Shown here piece by piece: positions 1 to 8,379 of a stretch of DNA of 64,000 nt. The position numbers and the translations under genes are program-made. This stretch comes from Herbiconiux ginsengi. GTDB lineage: Bacteria > Actinomycetota > Actinomycetes > Actinomycetales > Microbacteriaceae. The notes below the pieces were generated by a model. The model was not told the origin of the DNA. It saw only the letters and a list, made by a program, of their open reading frames with translations, and did no database searches. How positions within the stretch are numbered: the stretch's first letter is position 1; each line of letters opens with the position of its first letter. The DNA is taken from assembly GCF_900107435.1 (NCBI RefSeq), contig NZ_FNPZ01000004.1:310001-374000 (forward strand), in the 5' to 3' direction.

Positions 1-3000
1 CGGAATCGGCATGCGCGTGTGCGCCGACGCCGATGCCGTCGCCGACGCGTTCGACGCGGTGACGCGGCAGGCCCGGGCGAGCTTCGGGTCGGCGGGGGTG
101 TTCCTGGAGAAGTTCGTGCGCCCGGCCCGTCACGTCGAAGTGCAGCTCTTCGGCGACGGTGCCGGACGCGTGGCCGTGCTCGGCGATCGCGACTGCTCCC
201 TGCAGCGGCGCAACCAGAAGGTGGTCGAGGAGGCGCCGGCTCCCCGGCTCCCCGACGCGGTGCGCGCCGAGCTGCACTCCACCGCGGCCGCCCTCGCGGC
301 CCGCATCTCCTACCGCTCGGCCGGTACGGCGGAGTTCGTCTACGATCCGATCGAGGAGCGCGCCTACTTCCTGGAGGTGAACGCGCGGCTGCAGGTCGAG
401 CATCCGGTCACCGAAGCCGTGTTCGGCGTCGACCTCGTCGGACTCATGCTCGATCTCGCCTCGGGCGGCCCCGACGCGCTTCCCGCCGCCCTGTTCGCCG
501 GCCCTGCGCAGCCCGATGGGCACGCCGTCGAGGCCCGCATCTACGCCGAGGACCCCCACCGCAGCAACCTGCCGTCGACCGGGCTCGTCACCGCGGTGCG
601 GTTTCCCGTGGCGCCCGGGGTGCGCGTCGACTCCTGGATCGAGGCGGGCATGGAGGTGACCTCGTTCTACGATCCTCTGCTCGCCAAGGTGATCGCCCAC
701 GCGCCCACCCGCGACGGGGCTCTCGACCTGCTGCACTCGGCGCTCGCCGGTACACGCATCGACGGCATCGTGACGGGAACGGGGATGCTGCGGGAGCTGA
801 CCCGCGACCAGCGGGTGCGCGACGCCGTGCACGACACCGGAACCCTCGACGGCGCCACCGACCCCGACCCCCGGATCGACGTCGTGGAACCCGGCATGCT
901 GACCACCGTGCAAGACCTGCCCGGCCGCCTCGGCCACTGGCAGGTCGGTGTTCCACCCTCGGGGCCGATGGACGCCGTGTCGTTCCGGGAGGCGAACGCC
1001 GCGGTCGGCAACCCGCCCGATGCTCCCGGCCTCGAGGTCACGCTGACCGGACCGACGCTGCGTCTCACCGCGCCGGCCACCGTGTGTGTCACGGGCGCTC
1101 CGATCGAGGTCGTGCTCGACGGCGTCGCCGTGCCGATGTGGGAACCGATCGAGGTGCCGGCGGGCGGGATGCTCCGCCTCGGCACCGCGGCGGGGCCCGG
1201 CATCCGCTCCTATCTCGCGGTGCGCGGTGGCATCGACGTTCCCTCCTATCTCGGCAGCACCTCGACGTTCACGCTCGGCGGCTTCGGCGGACACGGCGGC
1301 CGGGCTCTCGTGGCCGGCGACGTGCTGCGCCCCGGCCCGGTCGTGTCCCTGCCTCCGCTGGGCGGCCCCACCCCACCGCGGCGACGGCCCGTGCTGACCG
1401 GGCAATGGCAGCTCGGCGTCACCGAAGGGCCCCATGCCGCTCCGGAGTTCTTCACGCGGGCCGACATCGACGAGCTCTATTCCGCCGAGTACACGGTGCA
1501 GGTCAACTCGGCCCGAACCGGGGTGCGGCTGAGTGGCCCGCAACCCGCGTGGGCGCGCGGCGACGGCGGTGAAGCGGGACTGCACCCCTCCAACATCCAC
1601 GACACGCCCTACGCGGTGGGCGCGCTCGACTTCACCGGGGACACCCCGATCATCCTGGGCCCTGACGGGCCGAGCCTCGGCGGATTCGTCTGCCCGGCGG
1701 TCGTCGCGAGCGGTGAGCTCTGGAAGCTGGGGCAGCTGCGCCCCGGTGACACCGTGCGCTTCGTGGCGGTGCGCGAAGAGGAGGCGGCGGGTCTGGACCC
1801 CGCCCGGGTCTTCGGGGCGCCGTTGCTCCTCGGAGGCGGCGGCGACGGGGACGACGGGATCATCGCCCGGGTCGAGCCCGAGATCGACGGCGACGTCGTG
1901 CGCCGCCCCGGGGTGACCTACCGCCGTGACGGCGACGACAACGTGCTCGTGGAGTTCGGCGAGCAGGTTCTCGACCTGGGACTCCGGATGCGCGTGCACG
2001 CCCTGCAGGAACGGCTGGCGGAGCACGCCCCGACGGGCATCGTCGACGTCACTCCGGGCATCCGTTCGCTGCAGGTGCACACCGACGCCTCGGTGCTGCG
2101 CGCCTCGCAGATCGTCGGGCTCCTGCGTGAACTCGACGATGACCTCCCGCCGACCCACGAGCTCGTGGTGCCCTCGCGCGAGGTGCGTCTGCCGTTGTCG
2201 TGGGACGACCCGGCCACCCGCCTCGCGATCGAGCGCTACATGGCCGGCGTGCGTGACGACGCGCCGTGGACGCCGTGGAACATCGAGTTCATCCGGCGCA
2301 TCAACGGGCTCGGCAGCGTCGACGACGTGTATCGCACAGTGTTCGACGCCGAGTATCTCGTGCTCGGCCTCGGCGACGTCTACCTCGGCGCCCCGGTGGC
2401 GACCCCGCTCGATCCGCGTCACCGGCTGGTGACCACGAAGTACAACCCCGCACGCACCTGGACCGCCGAGAACTCCGTCGGCATCGGCGGCGCCTACCTC
2501 TGCATCTACGGCATGGAGGGCCCGGGCGGCTACCAGTTCGTCGGGCGCACGGTTCAGATCTGGAACCGGTTCCGCCGGGGTGGGCTGTTCCAGGAGAACC
2601 CCTGGGCCCTCCGGTTCTTCGACCGCATCCGCTGGTATCCCGTGTCGGCGGAGGAGCTCCTCGAGCTCCGCGCCGAGACGGATGCCGGCCGCGGCGACTT
2701 CGAGACGACCGACGGTACGTTCGCACTCGCCGACCACGAGCGGTTCCTGGCCGAGAACGCGGCCGGCATCGAATCGTTCCGGGCGACCCAGCGCCGGGCC
2801 TTCGACGAGGAGCGCGAGCGCTGGCGCGCGTCGGGGGAGTTCGACCGGCGGGTGGACGCGGATGCCGTCGTGCCGGCCGCGACCGCGCCGGTGCTTCCGC
2901 CGGGGTGCGTCGCCGTGCGGGCGCCGTTCGCCGCGACCGTGTGGAAGGTGGAGGCGGCACCGGGCGCCGCCGTCTCGGAAGGAGAGCACGTGATGGTTCT

Positions 3001-3127
3001 GGAGGCGATGAAGATGGAGAGCGCGGTGCGAGCGCCGGAGACCGGAGTCGTGCGGGCGGTCTACGCGACGCCGGGCGAGAGCGTCGAGGCGGGGCAGCTG
3101 CTCGCGGCGGTCGAGGTGGCCGCGTGA
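1..3127 (+). CDS. uca: Urea carboxylase, 5'-truncated by the window edge
   Basis: ATP- and biotin-dependent carboxylation of urea to allophanate, first step of the urea amidolyase route. The reading frame is already open at base 2 (codons Gly-Ile-Gly before the first Met at 11), so the N-terminal part of the biotin carboxylase domain lies outside the window. Visible order: remainder of biotin carboxylase/ATP-grasp (to about residue 285, with the FLEVNARLQVEHPVTE motif), an AHS2/KipA-like domain (about 293-600, starting VVEPGMLTTVQDLPGRLG), an AHS1/KipI-like domain (about 640-850), and a C-terminal biotinyl domain with the biotin-accepting lysine in EAMKMES near residue 1001. This arrangement separates urea carboxylase from acyl-CoA carboxylases. 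The stop overlaps the GTG start of the allophanate hydrolase gene. Confidence 0.93.
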   Translation, partial: GIGMRVCADADAVADAFDAVTRQARASFGSAGVFLEKFVRPARHVEVQLFGDGAGRVAVLGDRDCSLQRRNQKVVEEAPAPRLPDAVRAELHSTAAALAARISYRSAGTAEFVYDPIEERAYFLEVNARLQVEHPVTEAVFGVDLVGLMLDLASGGPDALPAALFAGPAQPDGHAVEARIYAEDPHRSNLPSTGLVTAVRFPVAPGVRVDSWIEAGMEVTSFYDPLLAKVIAHAPTRDGALDLLHSALAGTRIDGIVTGTGMLRELTRDQRVRDAVHDTGTLDGATDPDPRIDVVEPGMLTTVQDLPGRLGHWQVGVPPSGPMDAVSFREANAAVGNPPDAPGLEVTLTGPTLRLTAPATVCVTGAPIEVVLDGVAVPMWEPIEVPAGGMLRLGTAAGPGIRSYLAVRGGIDVPSYLGSTSTFTLGGFGGHGGRALVAGDVLRPGPVVSLPPLGGPTPPRRRPVLTGQWQLGVTEGPHAAPEFFTRADIDELYSAEYTVQVNSARTGVRLSGPQPAWARGDGGEAGLHPSNIHDTPYAVGALDFTGDTPIILGPDGPSLGGFVCPAVVASGELWKLGQLRPGDTVRFVAVREEEAAGLDPARVFGAPLLLGGGGDGDDGIIARVEPEIDGDVVRRPGVTYRRDGDDNVLVEFGEQVLDLGLRMRVHALQERLAEHAPTGIVDVTPGIRSLQVHTDASVLRASQIVGLLRELDDDLPPTHELVVPSREVRLPLSWDDPATRLAIERYMAGVRDDAPWTPWNIEFIRRINGLGSVDDVYRTVFDAEYLVLGLGDVYLGAPVATPLDPRHRLVTTKYNPARTWTAENSVGIGGAYLCIYGMEGPGGYQFVGRTVQIWNRFRRGGLFQENPWALRFFDRIRWYPVSAEELLELRAETDAGRGDFETTDGTFALADHERFLAENAAGIESFRATQRRAFDEERERWRASGEFDRRVDADAVVPAATAPVLPPGCVAVRAPFAATVWKVEAAPGAAVSEGEHVMVLEAMKMESAVRAPETGVVRAVYATPGESVEAGQLLAAVEVAA

Positions 3128-4794
3128 GCGCGGTCGAGCGCGTTCGGGCCGCCTACGCCCGCAACGCCGAGGCCGGCCGGCCCGAAGCCTGGATCACACT
3201 CCGTCCCGAAGCCGAGGTGCTCGCCGAAGCGGCCGACGTGGATCGCCGTGTGCGAGCGGGGGAGCGTCTCCCGCTCGCGGGAACGGTCGTCGCGGTGAAG
3301 GACAACATCGACGTGGCGGGGCTGCCGACCACTGCGGGCAGCCCGGCCTACGCGTATTCCCCGGCGGAGGATGCACCCGCGGTGGCCAGACTCCGCGCTG
3401 CCGGCGGCATCGTGCTCGGCAAGACCAATCTCGACCAGTTCGCCACCGGACTGGTCGGCACGCGCAGTCCCTACGGCGCCGTCCGTTCCGCCTGGGACCC
3501 CACGCGTATCTCGGGCGGTTCGAGCTCGGGGTCGGCGGTTCTCACCGCCCTCGGCGTCGTGGACATCGCGCTGGGCACCGACACCGCCGGATCGGGGCGC
3601 GTGCCGGCGGCTCTCAACGGCATCGTCGGTGTGAAGCCCACCATCGGGCTCGTTCCGACCACGGGCGTGGTTCCGGCCTGCCGTACGCTCGACTGCGTGA
3701 CCGTGTTCGCCCGCGAGCTGAACCTGGCCCGCGAGGCCGTCGAGCTCATGAGCGGCCCTGACGGCGTCGACCCCCTCGCGCGGGCGGATGCCCCCGCGGC
3801 GCCGCTGGACGCCCGGCCCCTCGTCGCCGTTCCGACGGCCGAGCACCTGGAGGGTCTCGCCGACGGATGGGCGGAGGCCTTCCAGGGAGTCGTCTCCCGG
3901 CTCGCCGAATCCGGAGTCGACATCGTCGAGGTCGACATCGCTCCGCTGCTCGAGGCGGCGACCCTGCTCTACGGCGGGGCCTTCGTGGCCGAGCGCACCG
4001 CGGCCGTGGGTGACTTCATCCAGGAGCATCGCGACCTGATCGGAACCGAGATCGATCCCACGGTGGCCGGCATCGTGCTCGCCGGAACCGAGGCGCGCGC
4101 GGCGGACTATTTCCGCGACCGCGAGAAGCTCGACCGCCTCGGCCTCGAGGGGCTCGCCCGTCTCGGCGGCGCCGTCGCCCTGCTGACGCCGACCACCACG
4201 TGGCACCCGACCCTTGCCGAGGTCGCGGCCGATCCGCTCGGCGCGAACTCCCGGATGGGCCGCTTCACGAACTTCGCCAACCTGCTCGATCGCAGCGCGC
4301 TCGCCGTGCCGGCCGGTGTCGTCGACGGGAGGCCCTTCGGCGTCATGCTGACCGGCGCGCCGTTCGCCGACCGCACGCTCGCCCAGCTGGCGGAGCGGGT
4401 CGCGGCGCCGCCCGTCGAGCTCTTCGTCGTGGGTGCGCACCTGCGGGGCCAGCCGCTGAATCACCAGCTCGTCGCCGCGGGTGGCAGCTTCGTCGCCGAG
4501 GCGTCGACGGCATCCGACTACCGCCTCTTCGCGCTCGCCACGACGCCGCCCAAGCCCGGTCTCGTGCGGGTCGACGGCGACGGGTCCTCGATCGCCGGTG
4601 AGGTGTGGCGGCTGCCGGCGCGGGGTTTCGGGCGCTTCGTCGCGGCGTTGCCCGAGCCGATGGGGATCGGATCGGTGCGGCTCGCCAGCGGTTCGAGCGT
4701 CGCCGGCTTCCTCTGCGAGCGCGTGGCCCTCGAGGGCGCCGCCGACATCACCCGCTTCGGCGGGTGGCGCGCCTTCCGCGACTCGGTGGCCTGA
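3124..4794 (+). CDS. atzF: Allophanate hydrolase
   Basis: Splits allophanate into ammonia and CO2, completing urea breakdown after urea carboxylase. 556 residues. Amidase-signature catalytic triad is visible: Lys59 (VAVKDNIDVAG), Ser133 (ISGGSSSGSA) and nucleophile Ser157 (GTDTAGSGRVPA); the 24-residue spacing of the two serines is that of the family. A C-terminal domain (about 440-556, from LFVVGAHLRGQPLN) is the extension typical of allophanate hydrolases. I chose GTG 3124 because it overlaps the upstream stop as GTGA; the frame stays open further upstream, but that part is antiparallel noise inside uca. Clearly cotranscribed with uca. Confidence 0.93.
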   Translation: MSAVERVRAAYARNAEAGRPEAWITLRPEAEVLAEAADVDRRVRAGERLPLAGTVVAVKDNIDVAGLPTTAGSPAYAYSPAEDAPAVARLRAAGGIVLGKTNLDQFATGLVGTRSPYGAVRSAWDPTRISGGSSSGSAVLTALGVVDIALGTDTAGSGRVPAALNGIVGVKPTIGLVPTTGVVPACRTLDCVTVFARELNLAREAVELMSGPDGVDPLARADAPAAPLDARPLVAVPTAEHLEGLADGWAEAFQGVVSRLAESGVDIVEVDIAPLLEAATLLYGGAFVAERTAAVGDFIQEHRDLIGTEIDPTVAGIVLAGTEARAADYFRDREKLDRLGLEGLARLGGAVALLTPTTTWHPTLAEVAADPLGANSRMGRFTNFANLLDRSALAVPAGVVDGRPFGVMLTGAPFADRTLAQLAERVAAPPVELFVVGAHLRGQPLNHQLVAAGGSFVAEASTASDYRLFALATTPPKPGLVRVDGDGSSIAGEVWRLPARGFGRFVAALPEPMGIGSVRLASGSSVAGFLCERVALEGAADITRFGGWRAFRDSVA

Positions 4795-5672
4795 TGCCGG
4801 GCTCACGGGCGGAGGATGCGGTGAGCGGGTTCGATTCCGATGCGGTCGCAGTGACGACGTGGGCCGCGGTCGCTCCGCTCCGGCTCGGTGGGCGGCCGCA
4901 GCGCCTGGTGCCGCTCGTCGTGGGGTACGAGCCGATACCGGAGGGGGTGTCGCTCCGCGGGGGAAGCTGGTTCCGCTACCTCATGGAGCCGGTGACCGCG
5001 GTCGCGATCGTCTTCGACGAGGGCTGGTTCCTCGTCGACGGCGGCTTCGATCCGGTGCGCATCCGCGATCGCGACCTGCGGGTGGCGAGTTTCGACTACG
5101 AGAACTATCTCCCGATCGTACCGCCCGGCGACCCGCTCGTCGACCAGATCGCCGAGGCCGGGCTCGACTGGAACGATCTCGCGGCCGCCGCGATCACGCA
5201 CGCCCACTTCGACCACACGGGTGCGGCGCGGCTGCTCGCCCCCGACCAGCCCCTGCTGCTGCAACGCGCCGAGTGGGAGCACGTGGGCGCCACCGTCGAC
5301 GAGCGCGAGGCGTTCCTGTTCGCCGCGGATCTGCGCCGGGTGGGGCTCTCGATCGTGACGCTCGACCACGACACGCGGCTCGCGCCGGGGCTCACGGCGA
5401 TCGACACCGCGGGGCACACCCCGGGCCACCAGTCCTTCGTGATCGAGCTGGCCGATCGCACCATCGTGCTCGCGGGCGATGCCGCCGATCTCCGGCGCAA
5501 CATCACTCACGGTGTGGGCTGCGGCTCCACGGTCGGCGCCGACGGCCCCCGGCTCGCGGAGAGCGCCGCCGCCCGGCTCCACGCCCTCGACGAGACCCCG
5601 GGGGTCGAGGTGTGGCCGGCGCACGACCCCGACTGGGAACCGTGGCGCACGATCATCGAATCGCGCTCGTGA
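4794..5672 (+). CDS. MBL-fold metallohydrolase (AHL-lactonase-like)
   Basis: 292-residue metallo-beta-lactamase-fold protein. The zinc motif HAHFDHTG and a second site TAGHTPGHQSFVIE with downstream GDAAD match the N-acyl-homoserine-lactonase-like branch of the superfamily; this branch includes enzymes with quite different substrates, so the true substrate is unknown. ATG 4794 shares its A with the stop of atzF (TGATG), which shows translational coupling and fixes the start. Its position in a urea operon suggests an accessory hydrolytic role rather than quorum quenching, but this is inference. Confidence 0.85.
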   Translation: MPGSRAEDAVSGFDSDAVAVTTWAAVAPLRLGGRPQRLVPLVVGYEPIPEGVSLRGGSWFRYLMEPVTAVAIVFDEGWFLVDGGFDPVRIRDRDLRVASFDYENYLPIVPPGDPLVDQIAEAGLDWNDLAAAAITHAHFDHTGAARLLAPDQPLLLQRAEWEHVGATVDEREAFLFAADLRRVGLSIVTLDHDTRLAPGLTAIDTAGHTPGHQSFVIELADRTIVLAGDAADLRRNITHGVGCGSTVGADGPRLAESAAARLHALDETPGVEVWPAHDPDWEPWRTIIESRS

Positions 5673-6037
5673 GGCTGCGCCGCCGTCGCAGCGGGACGAC
5701 GTTGCTCGTGCTGCCCACCCCGTCGGTCGCCGTCGGCGAACTCTACGGGCTGCTCGCCGAGGAGCCGGGCCGTCGACTCCTCGAAGCCGTCGGCATCGTG
5801 GCGCAACCGGGTTCCGCCGTCGACCTGTCCACGGCGCTGACCCTCGCGCGCACCGAACGTGTCGCCGGGCACCCCGGTGCGACACTCGCCGTGAGCGGCG
5901 ACCATGAGAGCGGCTACGCCTATCTCCGGGTGCTCGGCCCCGAGGCTCTCGTCAAGCGGGCCGTCCCGGCCCTCGACGCTCTCGAACGGCTCCTCTCCAC
6001 CCGGTACCCGGCGCTCCGCATCCGTCGCCGCCGCTGA
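5669..6037 (+). CDS. Small hypothetical protein of the urea operon
   Basis: 122 residues, function not recognised. GTG 5669 overlaps the stop of the preceding MBL gene (GTGA), the same coupling used throughout this operon, which is the main support for it being real. Both ends are arginine-rich (start VRLRRRRSG, end LRIRRRR); the core is alanine/leucine rich without predicted membrane segments. About 185 bp without a recognisable gene follow before the convergent USP gene. Confidence 0.55.
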   Translation: MRLRRRRSGTTLLVLPTPSVAVGELYGLLAEEPGRRLLEAVGIVAQPGSAVDLSTALTLARTERVAGHPGATLAVSGDHESGYAYLRVLGPEALVKRAVPALDALERLLSTRYPALRIRRRR

Positions 6038-6223
6038 TCCGAGCCGCCCGGTCGAACGCTCCGGCCCTCGTGGCCCGCGTCACGAACGAAAGAAATCGCT
6101 GGCGCGTCAAGGTCCGGGCGATGCCGGCCTCCACGAACAGGACCGGCGGTCGTTCGACGACGACGCCGCCGGGAGCATCGGGGCGAAGCAGCGAACGGCG
6201 CTCGTAGCCGGCAGGACCTGTCG

Positions 6224-7165
6224 TCACGCCGGGGAGTCCGTGGATCGCCGGCCGCCGTGTTCGATCGTGGGCGGTCGACCGGGCGCGGCATCGTGCACAC
6301 GGTCGCTCACGACGACCACGGGCACGTCGAGGTTCTGGATGAGTTCGCGGCTGGCCGAGCCGAGCAGCAAACGGCTCAAGGTGCTCCGGCTCCGGCATCC
6401 CACGACGACGAGTTCGGGAAGGGGCGACGCGAGAAGCAACGACCGGACCGTGTACCCGTGCACCGCCTGCGCGGTCACCGTGAGCAGGGGGAAGGCGTCG
6501 CGCACCACGGCTGCGGCGTCGGACGCGATCTGCTGGTGCTGCCGGGTGACCTCATCCAGGTAGTCGTCGTCGATGGTCTCGTCGTCGAAGACGTACGCCT
6601 CCTGCCACAGAGGCGGCTCCAGCCAGGCGTTGACGAGCCGGAGTTCCACGTCACGCAGCTGTGCCTCGGATGCGGCGAGAAGAGCCGCTCTGAGAGATGC
6701 CGGAGAACCGTCGACCCCGGCGACGACGCCGGAGCGGATGCCTGTCACCCGTCGCGGAATGATCGCGACAGGACCCAGCGCGCGTGCTGCGACCCTGCTG
6801 CCGACCGACCAGGAAAAGCGGAGGTGGGGCACGGTTCGGGCTTCGGTCCCGATGACCAGAAGAGTGTCGGGATCGGTGTACCGGCGAAGGGTCGTGACAG
6901 GATCCCCGATCACGGACCGGCTCGACACCGTCGCTCGTGGCAGCAGGCGCCGCACCCGGTCCACGTCGTCAGGGCTCGGTGCCGTCGCGGTGTCGTAGGC
7001 GCCGGGATCGCCGGGGTCACCCGAGACGTAGGTGATCTCGTCGATCACGTGCGCGAGCTCGAACTCGTGTCCGTCGTCTTCCCGTCGCGCGCGGTCGATC
7101 GCCCAGTCCACGGCGGCACGGCACGTCGCCGATCCGTCCCAGGCGACCACGGTCCGTTCGCTCAT
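6224..7165 (-). CDS. Universal stress protein, tandem-domain
   Basis: 313 residues with two Usp domains (about 4-145 and 152-300). N-terminus MSERTVVAWDGS is the strand-loop start of domain 1; a second start-like segment GVVAGVDGSPASLRAALLAA opens domain 2. The C-terminal nucleotide loop reads VVGCRSRSTLSRLLLGSAS, so the second glycine of the ATP-binding G-2X-G-9X-G(S/T) motif is serine. ATG 7165 has a GAGGGAGG ribosome site; longer in-frame starts lie in the promoter. It is a close paralogue of the USP genes at 27894 and 33152. First gene of the DevR-type island, preceded by a DevR-like box at 7229-7242. Confidence 0.9.
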   Translation of the reverse strand: MSERTVVAWDGSATCRAAVDWAIDRARREDDGHEFELAHVIDEITYVSGDPGDPGAYDTATAPSPDDVDRVRRLLPRATVSSRSVIGDPVTTLRRYTDPDTLLVIGTEARTVPHLRFSWSVGSRVAARALGPVAIIPRRVTGIRSGVVAGVDGSPASLRAALLAASEAQLRDVELRLVNAWLEPPLWQEAYVFDDETIDDDYLDEVTRQHQQIASDAAAVVRDAFPLLTVTAQAVHGYTVRSLLLASPLPELVVVGCRSRSTLSRLLLGSASRELIQNLDVPVVVVSDRVHDAAPGRPPTIEHGGRRSTDSPA

Positions 7166-7228
7166 CGCGCCTCCCTCGCCCTCCTCGTGGCCACGGGACA
7201 AGGGTGGCGCGGCACGTCGTGCGGTGCA

Positions 7229-7242
7229 GGGACGAAGGTCAC
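7229..7242 (-). promoter_or_regulatory. DevR/DosR-like box for usp (7165)
   Basis: Reading on the minus strand the site is GTGACCTTCGTCCC, one half-site of the island consensus GGGACCTTCGGCCC degenerate. A candidate -10 CACCCT lies 22 nt further downstream (7206-7201). The box is 63 nt from the ATG. Confidence 0.6.
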
Positions 7243-7255
7243 ACCGATCGCCGAC

Positions 7256-7269
7256 GGGACTTTCGACCC
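7256..7269 (+). promoter_or_regulatory. DevR/DosR-like box for adh-ATPase-antiporter operon
   Basis: GGGACTTTCGACCC, identical to the box at 13320 and close to the mycobacterial DosR consensus TTSGGGACTWWWGTCCCSAA. Candidate -10 AAATGT at 7292-7297 (22 nt spacing). Ninety nt before the ATG at 7360. Confidence 0.7.
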
Positions 7270-7359
7270 GAGACGACCCCGGTCGTCGTGGAAATGTCGA
7301 CGGTGACGAGGTCCGACCCGTCGTGAAACATCTTTCCGCGCACCGATCGAAGGAAGACC

Positions 7360-8370
7360 ATGAAAGCCGCTGTCGTCGCCTCATTCACCGCACCGCTGGA
7401 GATCCTCGAGCGGAGCATCCCGGAGCCGGCCGAAGGCGAGGTGCTCGTGCGGCTGGAGACCTGCGGACTGTGTCACACCGACATCCACGCCGCCCACGGC
7501 GACTGGCCGGTCAAGCCGACCGTGCCCTTCGTGCCCGGACACGAGGGTGTCGGGATCGTCGAGAAGCTCGGAGCGGGCGTGACCGATCGCACCGTGGGGG
7601 AACGCGTGGCGATCCCGTGGCTCGGGTATGCCTGCGGCGAATGCCGTTACTGCATCGACGGACGCGAGACCCTGTGCGAGCGTCAGCAGAACAGCGGATA
7701 CTCCATCGACGGCGCCTTCGCCGAGTACGCGGTGGCCAGTGCCCGCTACGTCGTTCCGGTGCCGGAGGGCATCACCTCGCTGGATGCCGCGCCCTTGACC
7801 TGTGCCGGGGTGACGACCTACAAGGCGCTGAAGGTCGCACACATCGTCCCCAGCGAGAAGGTCGCGGTGTTCGGCGTCGGCGGGCTCGGTCACCTGGCGG
7901 TGCAGTACGCACGCATCCTCGGCGGCTCCGTGATCGCCGTCGACATCGAGAACCCCAAGCTCGACCTGGCACGCGAGCTGGGCGCGGACCACGTGGTCAA
8001 CGCGGCCGAGGTCGACCCGGTCGACGCGATCAAGGCGATCGGAGGAGCGGATGTCGCGGTGGTGCTGGCCGCCTCGCCGCGCGTCTTCGAGCAGGCCTTC
8101 GCCTCGCTGAACCGTGGCGGCCGATTGATCTGCGTCGCCCTCCCGGCCGACCAGGAGATGAGCATCTCGATCTTCGAGACGGTGCTGAAGGGCATCTCGG
8201 TGATCGGATCGATCGTGGGCACCCGGCAGGACCTGTCCGAGGTGTTCGCGCTGCACGCGGCAGGCCGCACGAAGATCATCGCCGAGACCCGCACTCTCGA
8301 CCAAGTCAACGAGGCCATCGCCGAGGTGCTCTCCGGGCAGGTGCTCGCGCGACTGGTCTTCGAGTTCTGA
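7360..8370 (+). CDS. Zinc-dependent alcohol dehydrogenase (AdhP-like)
   Basis: 336-residue medium-chain NAD-dependent alcohol dehydrogenase, oxidising alcohols or reducing aldehydes. Catalytic zinc ligands Cys38 (CGLCHTD) and His61-Glu62 (GHEG), structural-zinc cluster CGECRYCIDGRETLC, and Rossmann motif GVGGLGHLA are all present; the short 336-residue length fits the bacterial AdhP/ADH-HT type. ATG follows GAAGGA. It is the first gene of an operon with the Mg-type P-ATPase (10-bp gap) and antiporter, under a DevR-like box. A role in fermentative NADH reoxidation during oxygen limitation would fit the context (inference). Confidence 0.92.
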   Translation: MKAAVVASFTAPLEILERSIPEPAEGEVLVRLETCGLCHTDIHAAHGDWPVKPTVPFVPGHEGVGIVEKLGAGVTDRTVGERVAIPWLGYACGECRYCIDGRETLCERQQNSGYSIDGAFAEYAVASARYVVPVPEGITSLDAAPLTCAGVTTYKALKVAHIVPSEKVAVFGVGGLGHLAVQYARILGGSVIAVDIENPKLDLARELGADHVVNAAEVDPVDAIKAIGGADVAVVLAASPRVFEQAFASLNRGGRLICVALPADQEMSISIFETVLKGISVIGSIVGTRQDLSEVFALHAAGRTKIIAETRTLDQVNEAIAEVLSGQVLARLVFEF

Positions 8371-8379
8371 CCGGGTTCC

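Noticed and set aside
3061-4806. Minus-strand open frame of ~580 codons opposite atzF
   Set aside because: Low-complexity composition without motifs, entirely covered by a clear allophanate hydrolase gene.
7270-7286. ACGACCCCGGTCGT palindrome beside the box at 7256
   Set aside because: Short GC-rich palindrome expected by chance at this composition; not repeated before other operons.
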